The notes under the pieces are model-generated. The model was not told the origin of the DNA, searched no databases, and saw only the letters and a list, made by a program, of their open reading frames with translations. Position numbers and translations under genes: made by a program. Positions 23,659 through 36,306 of a stretch of 64,000 nt of DNA are shown one piece after another. Source of the stretch: Chelydra serpentina (lineage: Eukaryota > Chordata > Testudines > Chelydridae); the NCBI GenBank assembly GCA_037349315.1, contig JBAIAC010000010.1:29056001-29120000 (forward strand), read 5' to 3'. Each line of letters opens with the position of its first letter. The stretch's first letter is position 1.

Positions 23659-23847
23659 CTTCAATGAATCTTCCTGCGTAGAGAAGTCCTCGTAGACACC
23701 AGTGTTTAGCTCTGGTGCATTCAGCAAAAGTTCAACATCAGCCATGGCCAGCAAAACTCTGTTAATTTCAACGAGGTATTCTGTAGGGAAGGGAGATGCC
23801 CTAATTCCTGATGGATAGTTGCCTTTTAACCTCAGGACAGGGATCGC
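23659..23847 (-). CDS. UTRN: Utrophin exon (dystrophin exon 42-equivalent)
   Basis: 189 bp, phase 0 both ends. Human utrophin, from memory, has 192 and dystrophin 195. Acceptor TTTAG|GCG, donor AAG|GTATTG. It starts [20 protein letters not shown], corresponding to human [20 protein letters not shown], and continues [20 protein letters not shown], the first helix of repeat 16. In human the AIPIQ start follows directly after the exon 39-equivalent; here two further exons lie between. Confidence 0.95.
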
Positions 23848-24861
23848 CTAAAGAAACATAAAAGGTCATTTAATTATTTATTCTTCTCAATTTAATGCAT
23901 TTTGGAAAAAGGAAAATCCTAAACAAAAGGCTACTGTTACAAATGAAAAATTTCTACTATATTCAGAGTAGGCATTTTCTAAATTAAAAACAAAACACAT
24001 CAGAGTTCTTTCTATCCTTCTCAAAATTACACAATCCCACAGAGGGCCATCGGGATTATACCAGCAATTAATTTAATTTTTTAATCCTTTTTTTTTTTTT
24101 TTTTTTTTTTTAGCCTTTTAGTTCTCCCCCCTTCAGCGAGGGGGCATGGGGTTGTCTTTTGAACTCCTCACCTCAGGTGCCAAAATGTTTTGGGCTGCCC
24201 TGTGGACTGCCCAGTTCTTCAATCTCAGGAAGATCGAAGGAAAATTGGCAACTTTTGCAATTGATTTCTGCATAGCTGCTGTTCATCTGCGAATTTTCTT
24301 CCTCCCATTGTGCTGCTAAACCTTTTACAGTTGCCCAAATCACTCAAGCAACATCTGGCCTGGTCATCATCCACTACTCAAATGTACTTCAGTTGTCAGT
24401 GAGACAAACAGCTCTCCTCCTCCCTTGATACAATAATTCTGTGTTTGATCAATAGCAATGGCTTAGAAAACACACTTGGGTCTTTCACTCTATGAACTTG
24501 TCAAGCTTAAAATTGTATTCAAAGTCTGGATGTTTCTGGGCTCCTTAAACATGTTGTTCAAATTAACTAGAATCCAGTGGGCATAATTTGTGTTGTCAAG
24601 AACAAAAGAATCACAGAAGAAGCTCAAGTCAGGGCATCTAGCTGTTAAATGAACACTTCAGGTACTGAACACTTCTAAGGAAGGATGCCAAACTGCAGTA
24701 TTAGCACTGTACTGAAACTGGAAACATCTGGGTGCTGCCACCAGACTATTAATTCATAATATGTTATGTCTCAGCCATTTATCATGCACACCAAAAAATC
24801 ATGATGTACAAGCACAAAATTGGCTCTAATGCAATTGAGAGCATAATTAGAACATAGGGGC
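23848..24861. other. Intronic stretch with a T run
   Basis: A T run lies at about 24088-24111, followed by sequence with TAGCCTTTTAGTTC that may be the start of an unidentified repeat. Nothing else recognised. Confidence 0.45.
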
Positions 24862-25335
24862 TTAAAATAATCATAAGAACAGCCATACTGAGGCAGACCA
24901 AAGGTACATCTTGCCCAGTATCCTATCTTCCAACAGTAGCCAATGCCAGGTGCGCCAGAGGGAATGAACAGAACAGGTTATCATCAAGTGATCCATCCAC
25001 TCCTTCCCAGCTTCTGGCAAACAGAGGCTAGGGACACCATCCCTGCCCATCCTGGCTAATAGCCATTGATGGACCTATCCTCCATGACTTTATCTAGTTC
25101 TTTTTTTAACCCTGTTATAATCTTGGCCTTCACAACATCCTCTGGCAATGAATTCCACAGGTTGACTGTGTGTTGTGTTAAGAAATACTTCCTTTCATTT
25201 GTTTTAAACCTGCTACCTATTAATTTCATTTGATGACCCCTAGTGTTATGTTATGAGTAAATAATCCTCTTTTTTGTTACTTTCTCCACACCAGTCATAA
25301 TTTTATAGACCTCCATCATATACCAATACTGACCT
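24862..25335 (-). mobile_element. CR1 LINE fragment
   Basis: Minus-oriented CR1 3' region, recognised by GCCATACTGAGGCAGACCAA, CAGCTTCTGGCAAACAGAGG and CCATTGATGGACCTATCCTC and by the CTGTTATAATCTTGGCCTTC stretch, which corresponds to the end of the CR1 second reading frame and tail. Truncated and without an open frame. Confidence 0.7.
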
Positions 25336-25940
25336 TTAATGCAATAGCATAATAGTGTATAGGCACTGTTAGAAAAAACTCACAATTGTGCATGTGCTGA
25401 TTGCACAGTTTTGTCTACCATGACAGGCAGATCTAGAAAATTTATAACCAGTACATGTGCATGCTACTATTTTCAGGGTGTCCCTATATGTTCCTTTTGT
25501 TCACATGCTTTATTATTTCACCAACTTTAGTGATCTAATTCTGAAGACATAAATCCAGCTCTCTCTTCTGCAGCCATGCAGGTCTCTCTGGCCTTGGAAC
25601 CAGTGTGTTTCGCTGCAGAAGGAGAGGGAAATTTCTTTGCATCATCAGCTTTGCTCTCTGAAGGATCTTTCCTCAGCAGTGCACAAGGGCTTAGAGAAGA
25701 CTGGGAATGGCCAAATGCCTAAAAGTCATGTAGGACTACTAAGGTGCAGTAACCCTCATGCTGTGATTCTGCAGCTACCTCCATGGCAGAGGATGAAGCC
25801 TCTGGCCAAATGCACTGGCCAAATGCAAGGCTCTGGATTTCATTCATATGGATAGTTCTTTTGGTTTATCTTCCTGTCCTGCTGCATTATAACATACAAT
25901 AGTTTACATTCTATTGGGGGAGAGGGGGGGAGAAACTTAC
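25336..25940. other. Unremarkable intronic stretch
   Basis: No recognised element up to the next exon. Confidence 0.5.
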
Positions 25941-26117
25941 CTGGGGTTTGAACTGCATCTGTTGACATGCAGCAAACTGGGTTTCAACTTGTTGCCAGCG
26001 CTGACATACATTGGTGTGCTCGGCTTCTCCAACAGGGCCATACTGGGACAGGTTGCTGCTCTTCTTCTGCAAAGCCGTGAATTCCTCACGGTGCTGTTCG
26101 AGCTCTTGAAGCAGTTC
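25941..26117 (-). CDS. UTRN: Utrophin exon (dystrophin exon 41-equivalent), repeat 15
   Basis: 177 bp, phase 0 both ends; dystrophin exon 41 is 183 bp. Acceptor CTGCAG|GAA, perfect donor CAG|GTAAGT. The peptide ELLQELEQHREEFTALQKKS aligns with dystrophin EIDRELQKKKEELNAVRRQA, and CQRWQQVETQFAACQQMQF with SKRWREIESKFAQFRRLNF, including the conserved Trp of a spectrin repeat's last helix. It forms the second part of repeat 15. Human utrophin, as I recall it, has no equivalent. No stop, frameshift or weak splice site suggests decay. Confidence 0.9.
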
Positions 26118-28899
26118 CTGCAGAGTACACCAAATTACAGCTGTTTGCAATCACTGAAGTTATTTCCTCCTTTTCACACATCATTCAATGGGTAAACATG
26201 CCAGAGTGTATATTACTAAAGTACTGCTTTATATATTCAGCTTTTCTCCTCCTTAAATGCGGAGATGCAGAACCAACAAGGCCTGGGGAGGAACAGTAAT
26301 TTCTGCCTCACATAATTATGTCCCTTGCAATTTGGCTCACTCCAACTAAATCTCATATAAGCCTGGTGTTTTTCTTTTTAAAAAATCATAAGCATGGAAG
26401 TTTGGCGCCCAACTGTTTTATCTTAAGCACCAGAAGATAAAAAGCTAATCAAAGATCAAGTGGTAGAGCTATTGCCTTGGGAGACGTGACTGGATGACCC
26501 TTTTCCATCTCTAATTTCACTGCTGAAAGGGCAGGTTTATTAAATATTTTGACCCATATCCTCAAAGATAACTAAGGAGTCTAACCCTTATTGCTATCAA
26601 GGGAGATAAGCACCTAAATACCTTTGAGGATCTGGGCATCTCTCTTTACAAAATACAAATCTTCAATATGAATGGGCAATATTCACTCACTCAGAGCATA
26701 TATTTTATACAATAAGGTACCTCAGTTCAACAAGCTTCCACTGTATTCCCATCCTTGCAAATAAACATCCTGTTGGTCAGGGAAATCTAGCATTTCAAAC
26801 CACTCTTGCCATACACACTGAATTCTGGAAACAGGCTTTTTCATTTGAGTATTGAGATTGCTGTGTCAGTTTTACCTGCTCATCTGGAGTTAAATCAATG
26901 CAGTCAGTGAGTGCACAAATTTGCTACTTAACTACTGCAAAAGAAATTGCTCACATTTACGAAATCCTGAGGTCTTTGTAAGTAAGATGAACAACAAATA
27001 CAGACTAAGAGGGAAAATGGAGAGCTTTACTTAACTATGAGAGAATATTACTTAAGAGCCTCTGGTGGTTGTGTTCTGACCCAATTAAATGTCAACATCA
27101 GTTTATCAGGAAGAGAACAGCATGGGTACCAGCAGCAAATTCCCTTCCAATCTGTAAAATGATCATTTGTTCATGTCAAATAACTTTCTAAAGCTTGGGG
27201 GTGAGGGAGGGGAGTAATCTCAAGAAATTTAGTCCACTAATTTCCTCCTGCAATTTAAGAATTAATTTGCCTTTATCCCAGCTAAATCATTGGATATAGC
27301 AAGGTAGGAAGAAAATCTAAATGAGAACCATCCTCTTGAAATTGAAAGTGATTTTTTTTTAAATCCCTTCACACTGAAAATCCACCTAGTAAAAATCTCA
27401 GGGAAAGTTTTAGGAAAGCTATAAACTCCTGATTCATGTTTCTTCCGACAATATAGATTTCAAATAAATTGTTTCAGTATGGGTGGGCAAGGGACACAGT
27501 CTTTCCTGAAATACTGATGATACGCTATCAGCCATTCTGTACAGTAAGTATACACAATCCGAAGTGGGTAGAGTTCATCCCATGACCAACAAAAGTACAC
27601 ATTTATTGAGTGTTAAAGTCTCCCCTTTCCTTGGCCCTGGTTTAGTTACAGAAAGATCATTCCTAAGTAATGATATATGAAACCCAAGTCTAAGCTTTCT
27701 TCCCAGGCTTTGCTAATCCTAGAGTTGTTTCCCTCAAACCTGTCCATTCCAAATGCTAGATCCCTCTTCTTGAGGGCTTATCTCGTGGTTGCATATTGAG
27801 CTAGCTGCATCAGTGAGTTAACAAAACTCACCCAATACTTTCCAGCCAGGATTGAACCAAAAGTTGGAAGTGTACCAGGCACACACTGGCAGCTTAGCAG
27901 AGAGTTGTCTCAGATCTCTAAACTGGGATACTTCCAGGGATTTTTCCTCTTATGCAAAGAACATCCTTACTGAGATCACAGGCACACAAGGAATCAAAAT
28001 GTTTGCCCTTGCTGGGAGGGAGGAGGGGGAGAGGAGAAATTAAATGCTTTATCAGGTGATTCAGCATTTTTCTCGTTTCACAGGAATTCTATGGCAACTG
28101 AGTTCATCTTGACTGATCTTTCTTGGGAGCACAAGTTCTCACTTCAGAAATAGTGAAAATCCCCATTTTAAAAAAAAAAAAGCCTCAGGGGACATCCTTG
28201 CTGGCAAGAGTTCAAGATCACTCAACTAAACAGATAAAAAACAAGCCTCTGGAAGCTTCACTCGCTACTCCAAGTGCACCTCAGTATCAAAAGTCTGGGG
28301 GTAAAAGGGTATGAAGTAATATCAACACTATACTATCTGAGTTTTAGACAGTTAAATTCAAACAGCTCACCCTCTCTCTAAATCCAACTGATTTAACAAT
28401 ACTGGTTACATCTGGAAGCTAGATGATGTTTTCAAATAGAGTACGACTGTGAGAAACCAACCTCCACATGAAAATTCTGGTCTATCAACATTCTATGCTA
28501 TGTACACATTTACATTCCTACATGATTTTTTACATACAGGGGCCACCTTAAACATTTACTAATTGCTTTATCATCTAAATGCCTTTGATTCAGGAAAGCA
28601 CCCTGTTCAGCAAAGCACTTCAGCATAGGTTACCTGAGTACTCAAATTATTAGTAGCGGATTTGCCTGTAATAAAGCCACATGTATCCTTATACCATATT
28701 GTACCCCATTTGCCCTCCTCCCATTGAGCATTCATAGATACATGGACCACCCTCTCTCACGATCTACTCCAGAACTCACTGCATGAGGCAAGCCAATGTT
28801 ATAAAAGCTCTGAAGGCTGCAGAGGTGCCTTTTACTTTCTTCTCAGTGAAGATTCCACCTTCCTATCAACTAAGTCCTTGCGTAGAAAAATTACTCTTT
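26118..28899. other. Long unremarkable intronic stretch
   Basis: 2.8 kb of apparently single-copy intron sequence in the largest intron of the window (26118-36306, about 10.2 kb). Only low-complexity runs noted. Nothing recognised. Confidence 0.5.
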
Positions 28900-30830
28900 G
28901 AATGATCCTTTGTTAGGGAAGAGAGAACTGCATCAAGAAAGCTGGGGTGCTTGATGCCAGTTTTGCTTTATTCTTCACTAAAAAGGTTAATGATGACCCG
29001 ATACTCAACTCAATTAATATGAACAACCAGGGGGAAGGAATGAAAGCCAAAATAGGGAAAGAACAGATTAAAGAACATTTAGGTAAGTCAGATGTATTCA
29101 AATCAGCAGGGCCTAATGAAATTCACCCTAGGGTACTTAAGGAACTAGCTGAAGCAAGCTCGGAGCCATTAGCAATTATCTTTGAGAACTTCTGGAGGAT
29201 GGGAGAGGTCCCAGAAGACTCGAATAGGGCAAACATTGTATCTATCTTTAAAAAGGGGAACAAGGAGGATCCGGGGAATTATAGACCAGTCAGCCTAACT
29301 TCAATATCTGGAAAGATACTGGAACAAATTATCTAACAATCAATTTTTTAAGCACCTCAAGGACAATAGGTTTATAAGGAATAGTCAGTATGCATTTGTC
29401 AAGAACATATCATGCCAAACAATGTCCTCCTTTGATAGGATTACTGACTGAGTGGATAAGCGGGAAGCAGAACACATGATATACCTTGATTTTAGAAAGG
29501 TGTTGGACATATTTGCTTATGAGAATGTCATGTGGAAGTGAGGGAAAGGTGGTCTAGGTGAAATTACTATAAGGTGGGTGCACAACTGGTTGAAATACCA
29601 TACTCAAGGAGTAGTTATCAATGGTTTGCTGTCAGAACGGGAGGGTGTACCTAGTGGGGTGCAGAGGTCAGTCCTGGATGTGGTGCTATTCAATATTTTC
29701 ATTAATGACTTGGATAATGGAATAGAGAGTACACTTACAAATTCTGCAGATGACACCAAGCTGGGAGGGATTGCAAGTACTTTGGAGGACATGTTTAAAA
29801 TTCAAAATGACCTCGACAATGTGGAGAATTGGTCTGAATTCAACAAGATGAAATTCAATAAAGACAAGTGCAAAATACTTCACTCAGGAAGGAAAAATTA
29901 AATGCACAACTACAAAATGGGGAAGAACTGTTTTTGTGGCACTACTGGTGAAAAGGATCTGGGAGTTATAGCAGATCACAAACTGAGCATGAGTCATTAA
30001 TATGATAAAGCTACCAAAAAAGGCTAATATGATTCGGGGGTATATTGAAAGGATCGTTGCATATAAGACATAGGAAGTAATTATCCCACTCTATTCAGCA
30101 CTGGTGAGGCCCCAGCTGCAGTACAGTGTCCAATTCTGGGCACCACATTTTAGAAAAAGCTGTGGACATATTGAAAAGAGCGTAGAGGAGAGTAACAAAA
30201 AATGATATAAGATTTAGAAAACCTGACCTATGAGGAAAAGTAAAAAAAAACTGGGCATGTTTAGTCTTGACAAAAGAAGACTGAGGGGGGAGGACCTGGC
30301 ACAAGTCTTCCAATATGTTATCAAAAGGATGATGCTCAATTGTTCTCCATATCCACTGAAGGTAGGACAAGAAGTAAATGGGCTTAATCTGCAGCAAAGT
30401 AGATTTAGGTTAGATATTAGGAAAAACTTTCTAACTAGGATAGTAGTTAAGGTCTGGAACCAGCCTGCAAGGGAGGTCATGGAGTCCCCATCATTGGAAG
30501 CTTTTAAAAACAAGTTGGACAAACATCAGGGATGGTCTAGATCAGTGGTTCTCAAACTTTTATACTGGTGATCCCTTTCACACAGCAAGCCTCTATTTTA
30601 AAAAGGGGTTTTAAACACCATTATAAATGCTGGAGGCAAAGCAGGGTTTCGGGTGGAGGCTGACAGCTCGCGACCCCGCACGTAACCACCTCGGGACCCC
30701 CTGAGGGGTCATGACCCCCAGTTTGAGAACCCCTGATCTATGTTTACTTGGTCCTACCGCAACGCGGATGCTGGACTTGATGATGTCTCAAGGTCCCTTC
30801 CAGCCCTACATTTCTATGATCTCTGGAAGG
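28900..30830 (+). mobile_element. CR1 LINE, partial, with reverse transcriptase remains
   Basis: Plus-strand frames in order: 28947-29336 with SAGPNEIHPRVLKELA and NYRPVSLTSISGKILEQI, the front of a CR1 reverse transcriptase; 29578-29901 with INDLDNGIES and SADDTKLGG, the catalytic Asp-Asp block with Ser before Ala; and 30230-30571 with RLRGEDLAQVFQY, RKNFLTRIVVKVWNQ. Frameshifts and stops separate them. Near the 3' end a hAT-type element (30543-30735) is inserted; CR1 tail sequence resumes with TTACTTGGTCCTACC and ends at TTTCTATGATC. Dead copy, antisense to utrophin. Confidence 0.85.
30543..30735. mobile_element. hAT-type MITE inside the CR1, 193 bp
   Basis: Ends CAGTGGTTCTCAAACTT and CAGTTTGAGAACCCCTG are inverted repeats. 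It splits the CR1 tail between GGTCTAG and GTTTACTTGG. The flanks GTCTAGAT and ATCTATGT are similar but not a clean duplication. Confidence 0.65.
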
Positions 30831-30835
30831 GTAGC

Positions 30836-31632
30836 CAGACTGGATTTCTTTTAAAGTACATTAAAATGCAGCCTTGTTTGCCTGTATAAGGTCTTAAGAT
30901 TTGTGGGAAATTACATTTCCTGGCACTGAGTGGAAGCAGTTCTTCATCTCACAGGGAGACATGAGACTCCGTTGGTTTACTCTTTTGGGGCTTGCTTCTT
31001 CTCAGAGATTCTGTCTCAGGAATGCACAGTATAGAAGAATCCAGAGAACTGGAAGGAACTCTTGGGTGAATGGTGAAGATCTGAAATCTGTGCTGAGAGG
31101 CCCCCATGGTCTTTCCTCTCCAAACACATTTGGACTCAGTGTACGAAAGGGATATGGGCAAGGTGAAAGATTACGATGGCTCACCTCAAGATTAGACAAC
31201 CTCAGGAGTTCCCTTTAGCTATGAAATTTGTCCTTTGTTTGATGGGAAGCCTTAAGAGCCTCTTTGTAGAGTATGAGGGGAGGAGATTGATCCCCTTGGG
31301 AATAAGCTGCTGTCTGACATGCAGGGAGATCTCAAGTACTCTGTGAAGTAAATATAGTCCCATTTTAAGATGGCTTGTCTCAGGGTGCCTGCCCCCTGGT
31401 GCAGCAGTAAACCCAGACAGGTCATGCACATAGGCAGAAGTGATTAATGAAGTACCCGATAGAGCAACCAGATACAGGTTCAGCAAATAGATGTTGGGAC
31501 TTCGAGTCCATCATTAACAGCCCACTGATCCCGCAGGTACACAATAGAAGCTTAATGATTTTAAATGTTCACCTAAAGGGGATTATCATTAATGTGAACC
31601 TGAAGACTTAATGTAGCTATCAGGATATACAA
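30836..31632. other. Unremarkable intronic stretch
   Basis: No recognised element. Confidence 0.45.
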
Positions 31633-31890
31633 CAGAAGTGGCCCAACCTGTGGCTCCGGAGCCACATGCAGCTCTTCAGAAGTTAATATGTGGCTCCTTG
31701 TATATTCACCGACTCCGGGGCTGGAGCTATAGGCGCCAACTTTCCAATGTGCTGGGGGGTGCTCACTGCTCAACCCCTGGCTCTGCCACAGGCTCTGCCC
31801 CCACTCCACCCCTTCCCGCTCCCTCCCCAGAGCCTGCCATGCCCTCGCTCCTCCCCCGCCGAGCCTCCTGCACGTCAGGAAAGAGCTGAC
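31633..31890. mobile_element. hAT-type fragment with a nested second element
   Basis: Starts CAGAAGTGGCCCAACCTG followed by GTGGCTCCGGAGCCACATGC, a common hAT-like 5' end. From about 31730 it switches to AGGCGCCAACTTTCC, the end motif of the element at 61541-61946. GC-rich. The right end is uncertain, and no target duplication was found. Confidence 0.45.
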
Positions 31891-33047
31891 TGATGCAATG
31901 GGGCACTGTAACTCTGAATGACATGTATCACATTAATATTTCATGCTGGATCTCATTTGGAGCATGAACATTCCCCATCCCCCTCTTTAATTGGTCCTGG
32001 GTTTAAAAAGTTACCTGACAGCCATAAAGAGATTGATTGGTTTTAATTATGAAGCTTCATAACCAGAAATTCAGAGCTAACTTCACAGATTGCCTAACCC
32101 CCAAGCTTGTCCAAGAAATTACTTACTGCTTCACAGGGCTTTTCATTCTTATTGCATAAAATATTAAACTAATTGTCATGTCAGCCAAACTATCTTGGTA
32201 GGATGAAAAGGAGAAATAGAAAAAGAAAGTAAGGAATTCGTATCCTCGACACCTAAACACACAGATTTCTGGACAGAAAATCCCTTCAAATTAGTTGGGA
32301 ACTTCCAGATGTTTGGGAATCTAACTACGACACACAATGTAACTCTCATAAGTAATATTTCACCCTTTGTAGTTAAATATTTAATTCTCAGACAAAAATT
32401 ATCTTTAAAGAATTATGACGTTACAAAGTGAGGTACTCAGAAATTTGGACATGACAAAGTGAAAGTTGGTTATGCAACCTTAACCGCGCCTTCTTTTGCA
32501 TGTGCCTTGATAATCCATATTTTTTATATGATTACATACTAGTACTCAAATACAAGACACCAGAATCATACTAATTTTATACTACCTTGAGTACGTGTAG
32601 AATTTTATGCATAATATTAAAAAAATTAGTATTCTCAAAGTTTAAGAGAAATTTTATATGTTTAATATCTAGGTTTCATTTTTATATTCCACTGAATTAC
32701 AGAATGTTATTTTTCTTTAAAAAATTTGCACACAATCCAGCAAAGATTTATGCGCGTGCTTAACTTTACACACACTGAGTAGCCCCACAAACTTCAATTA
32801 CACTTTTTATATTGTGTAAAGTTAAGCACACGTATAAGTCTTTGCATGATCAGAGCCAGACATATTAATATTTGTTTTTAAAAAAGAGGAGAAACCTAAG
32901 AAAAATCTTATTCATATTTCCAAGTTAAAATTAACAGAAAATGAATTTATGGGGATTTAGTATGTAATTACTTCTTTAGACAGAAATTTATTCTTAATTG
33001 TGTACAAATGTGCTCCCTCTCCCTCCCCGCAAATTGATGGTGGTATA
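31891..33047. other. Unremarkable intronic stretch
   Basis: AT-rich, no recognised element. A pair of short inverted segments near 32750-32830 (AAGCACACG versus CGTGCTTAA) may form a stem. Confidence 0.45.
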
Positions 33048-33051
33048 GTCC

Positions 33052-33437
33052 TGTGAAAGTCATAAGGTACAATGAACACCCCTTAACAACCAGCAGCTAT
33101 GGCAACCAGAGACCACTAGGGGGAAGTAGATGCCTCGCCTACACAGGGCGCTGAACTTTTACAGTTGCCCTTCGCTGAAGCAGAAATCGCTGTCCCAAAC
33201 TGGTTTACACTGACCAGATAGCAGACATCCAAGGTCTGGCAACCACTAATCAAATGTTAACACGACCAGCGCTTTGTCTAAGTGTATATAAAAGACTGCT
33301 GGCTTTTGTGTAAATTAGAGTCTTTTGCACCAAGGTGCAAAGCTCTCCTTTCTTCTGCAGAATAAAGTAACCTCTTTCCTTATCACTGTCTGGCTGCTGT
33401 TAGCTCTCAGCTAGGTGGACCCGATATTTCGGTAACA
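33052..33437 (+). repeat. 5' LTR of the endogenous retrovirus
   Basis: 386 bp, from TGTGAAAGTCATAAGG to GATATTTCGGTAACA, giving TG...CA ends. A TATA box (TATATAAAAG, 33285-33294) and a poly(A) signal (AATAAA, 33361-33366) lie in the right order and spacing for U3-R-U5. Confidence 0.8.
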
Positions 33438-33442
33438 GTTTC

Positions 33443-33460
33443 TGGCGGCCCAGATGGGAC
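33443..33460 (+). promoter_or_regulatory. Retroviral primer-binding site
   Basis: Five bases after the LTR comes TGGCGGCCCAGATGGGAC, which starts with TGG as needed to pair with a tRNA CCA end. The position is right for a primer-binding site; I cannot name the tRNA without a search. Confidence 0.6.
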
Positions 33461-33866
33461 CTCCTAGCTCGGACATTGGACTCCGGACGGCTATGGCGAA
33501 CTAGGAACGGCGCCAACCGGGTGCTTAGCCCCTCTTTCTGACTTCACCGCAGCCCCTGGGGTTCGTGCTCCGATAAGGTGAGTCCTAATAGAATAAGGAA
33601 ACACTATCTGTTCTGGTTAACTGGTTAATATTTTCTGTCTCATACACTTGGGTGTTGGGTGTGTGGGCGGGACTGAGCCTCTCGTTCATAATTCCTCAAA
33701 GTAGAAGCCATAGCGTGCGATGAAGCGCTGAGGTCGAATTGAGATCCTTCTGTCCCGTCCCCTGTAGCAGTCAGTGTAAGTAAGGAAATCTGGACTCGAA
33801 TTTCTGGATTAGACCATGATTCCCTCTGTTTTCTGTTTAATTTTTGTTTGTGTGTCAGAAGAAAAG

Positions 33867-34076
33867 ATGGGTGGATCTCAGAACAAACCCTCTAAGAATA
33901 GCCCTTTGAATTATATGTTAAGTAAATGGCCACTGCCAGGTGTTCAAAGAGGGATGTTAAGGAAACGCTTTTTACAACTTTGCACTCAGGGTTGGCCAGC
34001 CCTGGGAACTGATTGGCCCGAGTACGGCTCCTTTGACATTCCAACTTACTCAACTCCATTGCGCCTGGTATATTAA
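33867..34076 (+). pseudogene. Truncated retroviral gag (matrix) start
   Basis: Opens at ATG 33867 with MGGSQ, a typical myristoylation-type gag start, and stops after about 69 residues. Intact gamma-type gag is several hundred residues. The region after it (34077-34770) is full of stops and A-rich. Confidence 0.6.
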
Positions 34077-34772
34077 TAAGAAGACTAAAGTGCTGTATAA
34101 TGCTGTCATATATTTGTGTTTATTTTTTAAACAAAGGCGTAAGTGGAAAGTAAAAATTTCCTTTGTAGGTTAAAAAAAGCCAAAAAAACCCCAACAGAAC
34201 GAGTTAATTGTTCATTCAAAAAAAAAAAAGGACTAATAAAACTCAGGCCTCGCCCAAGGACACCGCTCGCAGCTAAGACCTGACTGGCGGCCAAGAAGAA
34301 GGGGGGCTTAAGTGTGCCCAAGCAGCTGTAAAATCTACAAATCACTGCCAGGCATTAATAAAATATATTAAGGTTTTTTTCTCACAAATAAAAAAAACAT
34401 TACCCAAAAACCCTAGCAGCCCCGCCGCCCAGACCAACCACAGCAACAAATAGCTATTAAAAAAAACAAACGCCGTTAATAATAAAAAATAACGGCAACC
34501 AGGGGGTCCTCTTGTCACCTATTCAAATAATTTTACTACTTATGTTTATTCCTCCAGCGACCCCCAGGTTCATCTAACTTTTAAAAAAACTGTTTATTCT
34601 TGCCTTTTCAATTCAGGGGCTGCATCTTCCTCTATTACTACCAAGCCAAAAAAAAAAACCCCTCACAAATAAAAGCATTCCGGTAATAAGTATAGGCAAA
34701 AAGCCATTTAACTGTTCTATATTACAAAAAGCTACTGTAAAAATCTCTAATATCTCTGTCTCCCATGCATTT

Positions 34773-35100
34773 TTGCTAGCACCAAACGCTCCAGTTAACA
34801 TCTTGGGCAAAAATCTGTTATGTAAACTATGTGCTCAAATTTTCTTTTCAAATAATAAAATTATTGTCCGGTTACCTCAACACCAACTTCCCCAACTATG
34901 TGCTGCGTTGACCCAGGCTTCGAAGGACCCGATCCTGCCTATAAGCCCAATAAACATACCAGAGCGACTCAGAAAGGAGGTGCAAGCCTCTCTATGGAGC
35001 ATTTCAAAAGCAAATTTAAAAACTCTCCAAACAAAGCCAGTAAAAATAACCCTAAAACCAGGCATTAAAATTCCTCAAATTCGTCAATATCCCGATATGG
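34773..35100 (+). pseudogene. Retroviral protease/reverse transcriptase junction remnant
   Basis: Open frame carrying a protease C-terminal motif (VNILGKNLLCKL) and the early reverse transcriptase segment (VKITLKPGIKIPQIRQYP). It breaks off at the RQYP block, where the sequence passes directly into the end of the LTR. The polymerase catalytic part is absent. Confidence 0.65.
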
Positions 35101-35123
35101 ACCCGATATTTCGGTAACAGTCC

Positions 35124-36306
35124 CCTGCACTTTTATCAGTATGAAAATGGTTTCCTTCCTTTTTCCAGTATTTGGTGTGAATGTACCCGTCACAATCTAT
35201 TTATGTTATATGCACACATTTTTAACACCATTTATACACAGCTGCATAGAATCTTGATTCTGCAAAGAGTACTCTATGGCAGTGTTCCCCAGGCCAGCAG
35301 CCCCATTAACTTCAGTGAGCTATTCATATGCAGCTCATTGGAGAATTGAGACTACATTTACATTTTATATATACAGTAAAGCTAGTACACTATAATAGGA
35401 TTCATACAGGACCACCCAAACCCAATCAATTCAGTAGCTCTGGTATGCAGAGTATAATTCAAATCTATGAAGATGACAATAAAATAGATACGGTAATACA
35501 AAAATCTTTTTAAATACATATATTTAAAATTTTAAGAGCTAGATATGTACTTGTATATCAAAATTGAAGCAATTAGAACTAATGGGCACCACTGGAGGAT
35601 GATGGCTGGTGGGTACATAGCTTTACAGCTCTCTTCACCACCTCCTACAATTCACAATCAGCAGCAACTGGATTGATTCCCCCTCCTCCCCTCCCCGCCA
35701 TCTAACATGCAACAGATATTATTCTACAACTCTTTTCTTGTAATATGATTATGGATTATGCGCCATCTCCAGACATTCTAAGAAAACCTAAAAGGCAGAA
35801 GTTGTCAGATCGCCCTCTTACAGCCAAGATGGCCAACCAGGGAGAGGCTTTTCTTCTGCGACTAGATGAAATTATGGACTAGCTAAAAGTAAATCTCAAG
35901 TGAACAAACATATCTTGAGAAAAATATCTGAAGATGTAACCGATCAAAAATATTACTAGTATACATCAAGCTAATTTGCAGTTTGGCATCAAGATTAGAG
36001 GAAGCTGAAAACCTTAACTAGAGGCAGCACTAAACACTTGCCTGTAATAAGTATTTATATACAAAAATAACAAATTTAAAAGAAAGTTAGACAGAGGTTG
36101 CTACTGCTCTCCCAATAATGATAAGGCAATGCTCCAGGCTAATCCAAGACTGACACAAGCAGATGAAACAATGGAAAAATTAATACAACCCTTCTGGACA
36201 CACTCCTTATCATGGTGGCATCAAAAGAATATCCCTGAGCCCCAGCACACAACTCTAATATGAAGTCATTTATTACCTTCACTTTAATTTTTTGATCTGT
36301 ATTTAC
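35124..36306. other. Unremarkable intronic stretch
   Basis: AT-rich up to the next exon, no recognised element. Confidence 0.45.

Larger units (their letters stand above)
33052..35119 (+). mobile_element. Internally deleted endogenous retrovirus, class I (gamma-like)
   Basis: The 4-bp GTCC flanks both ends (33048-33051 and 35120-35123). Order: complete 5' LTR, primer-binding site, leader, 5' gag piece, degenerate gag/protease region, a protease/reverse transcriptase junction piece, then only the last 20 or so bases of the 3' LTR. The rest of pol, all of env and most of the 3' LTR are missing. The 4-bp duplication and peptide types fit gamma-like retroviruses. Old, defective copy, antisense to utrophin. 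Confidence 0.75.
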
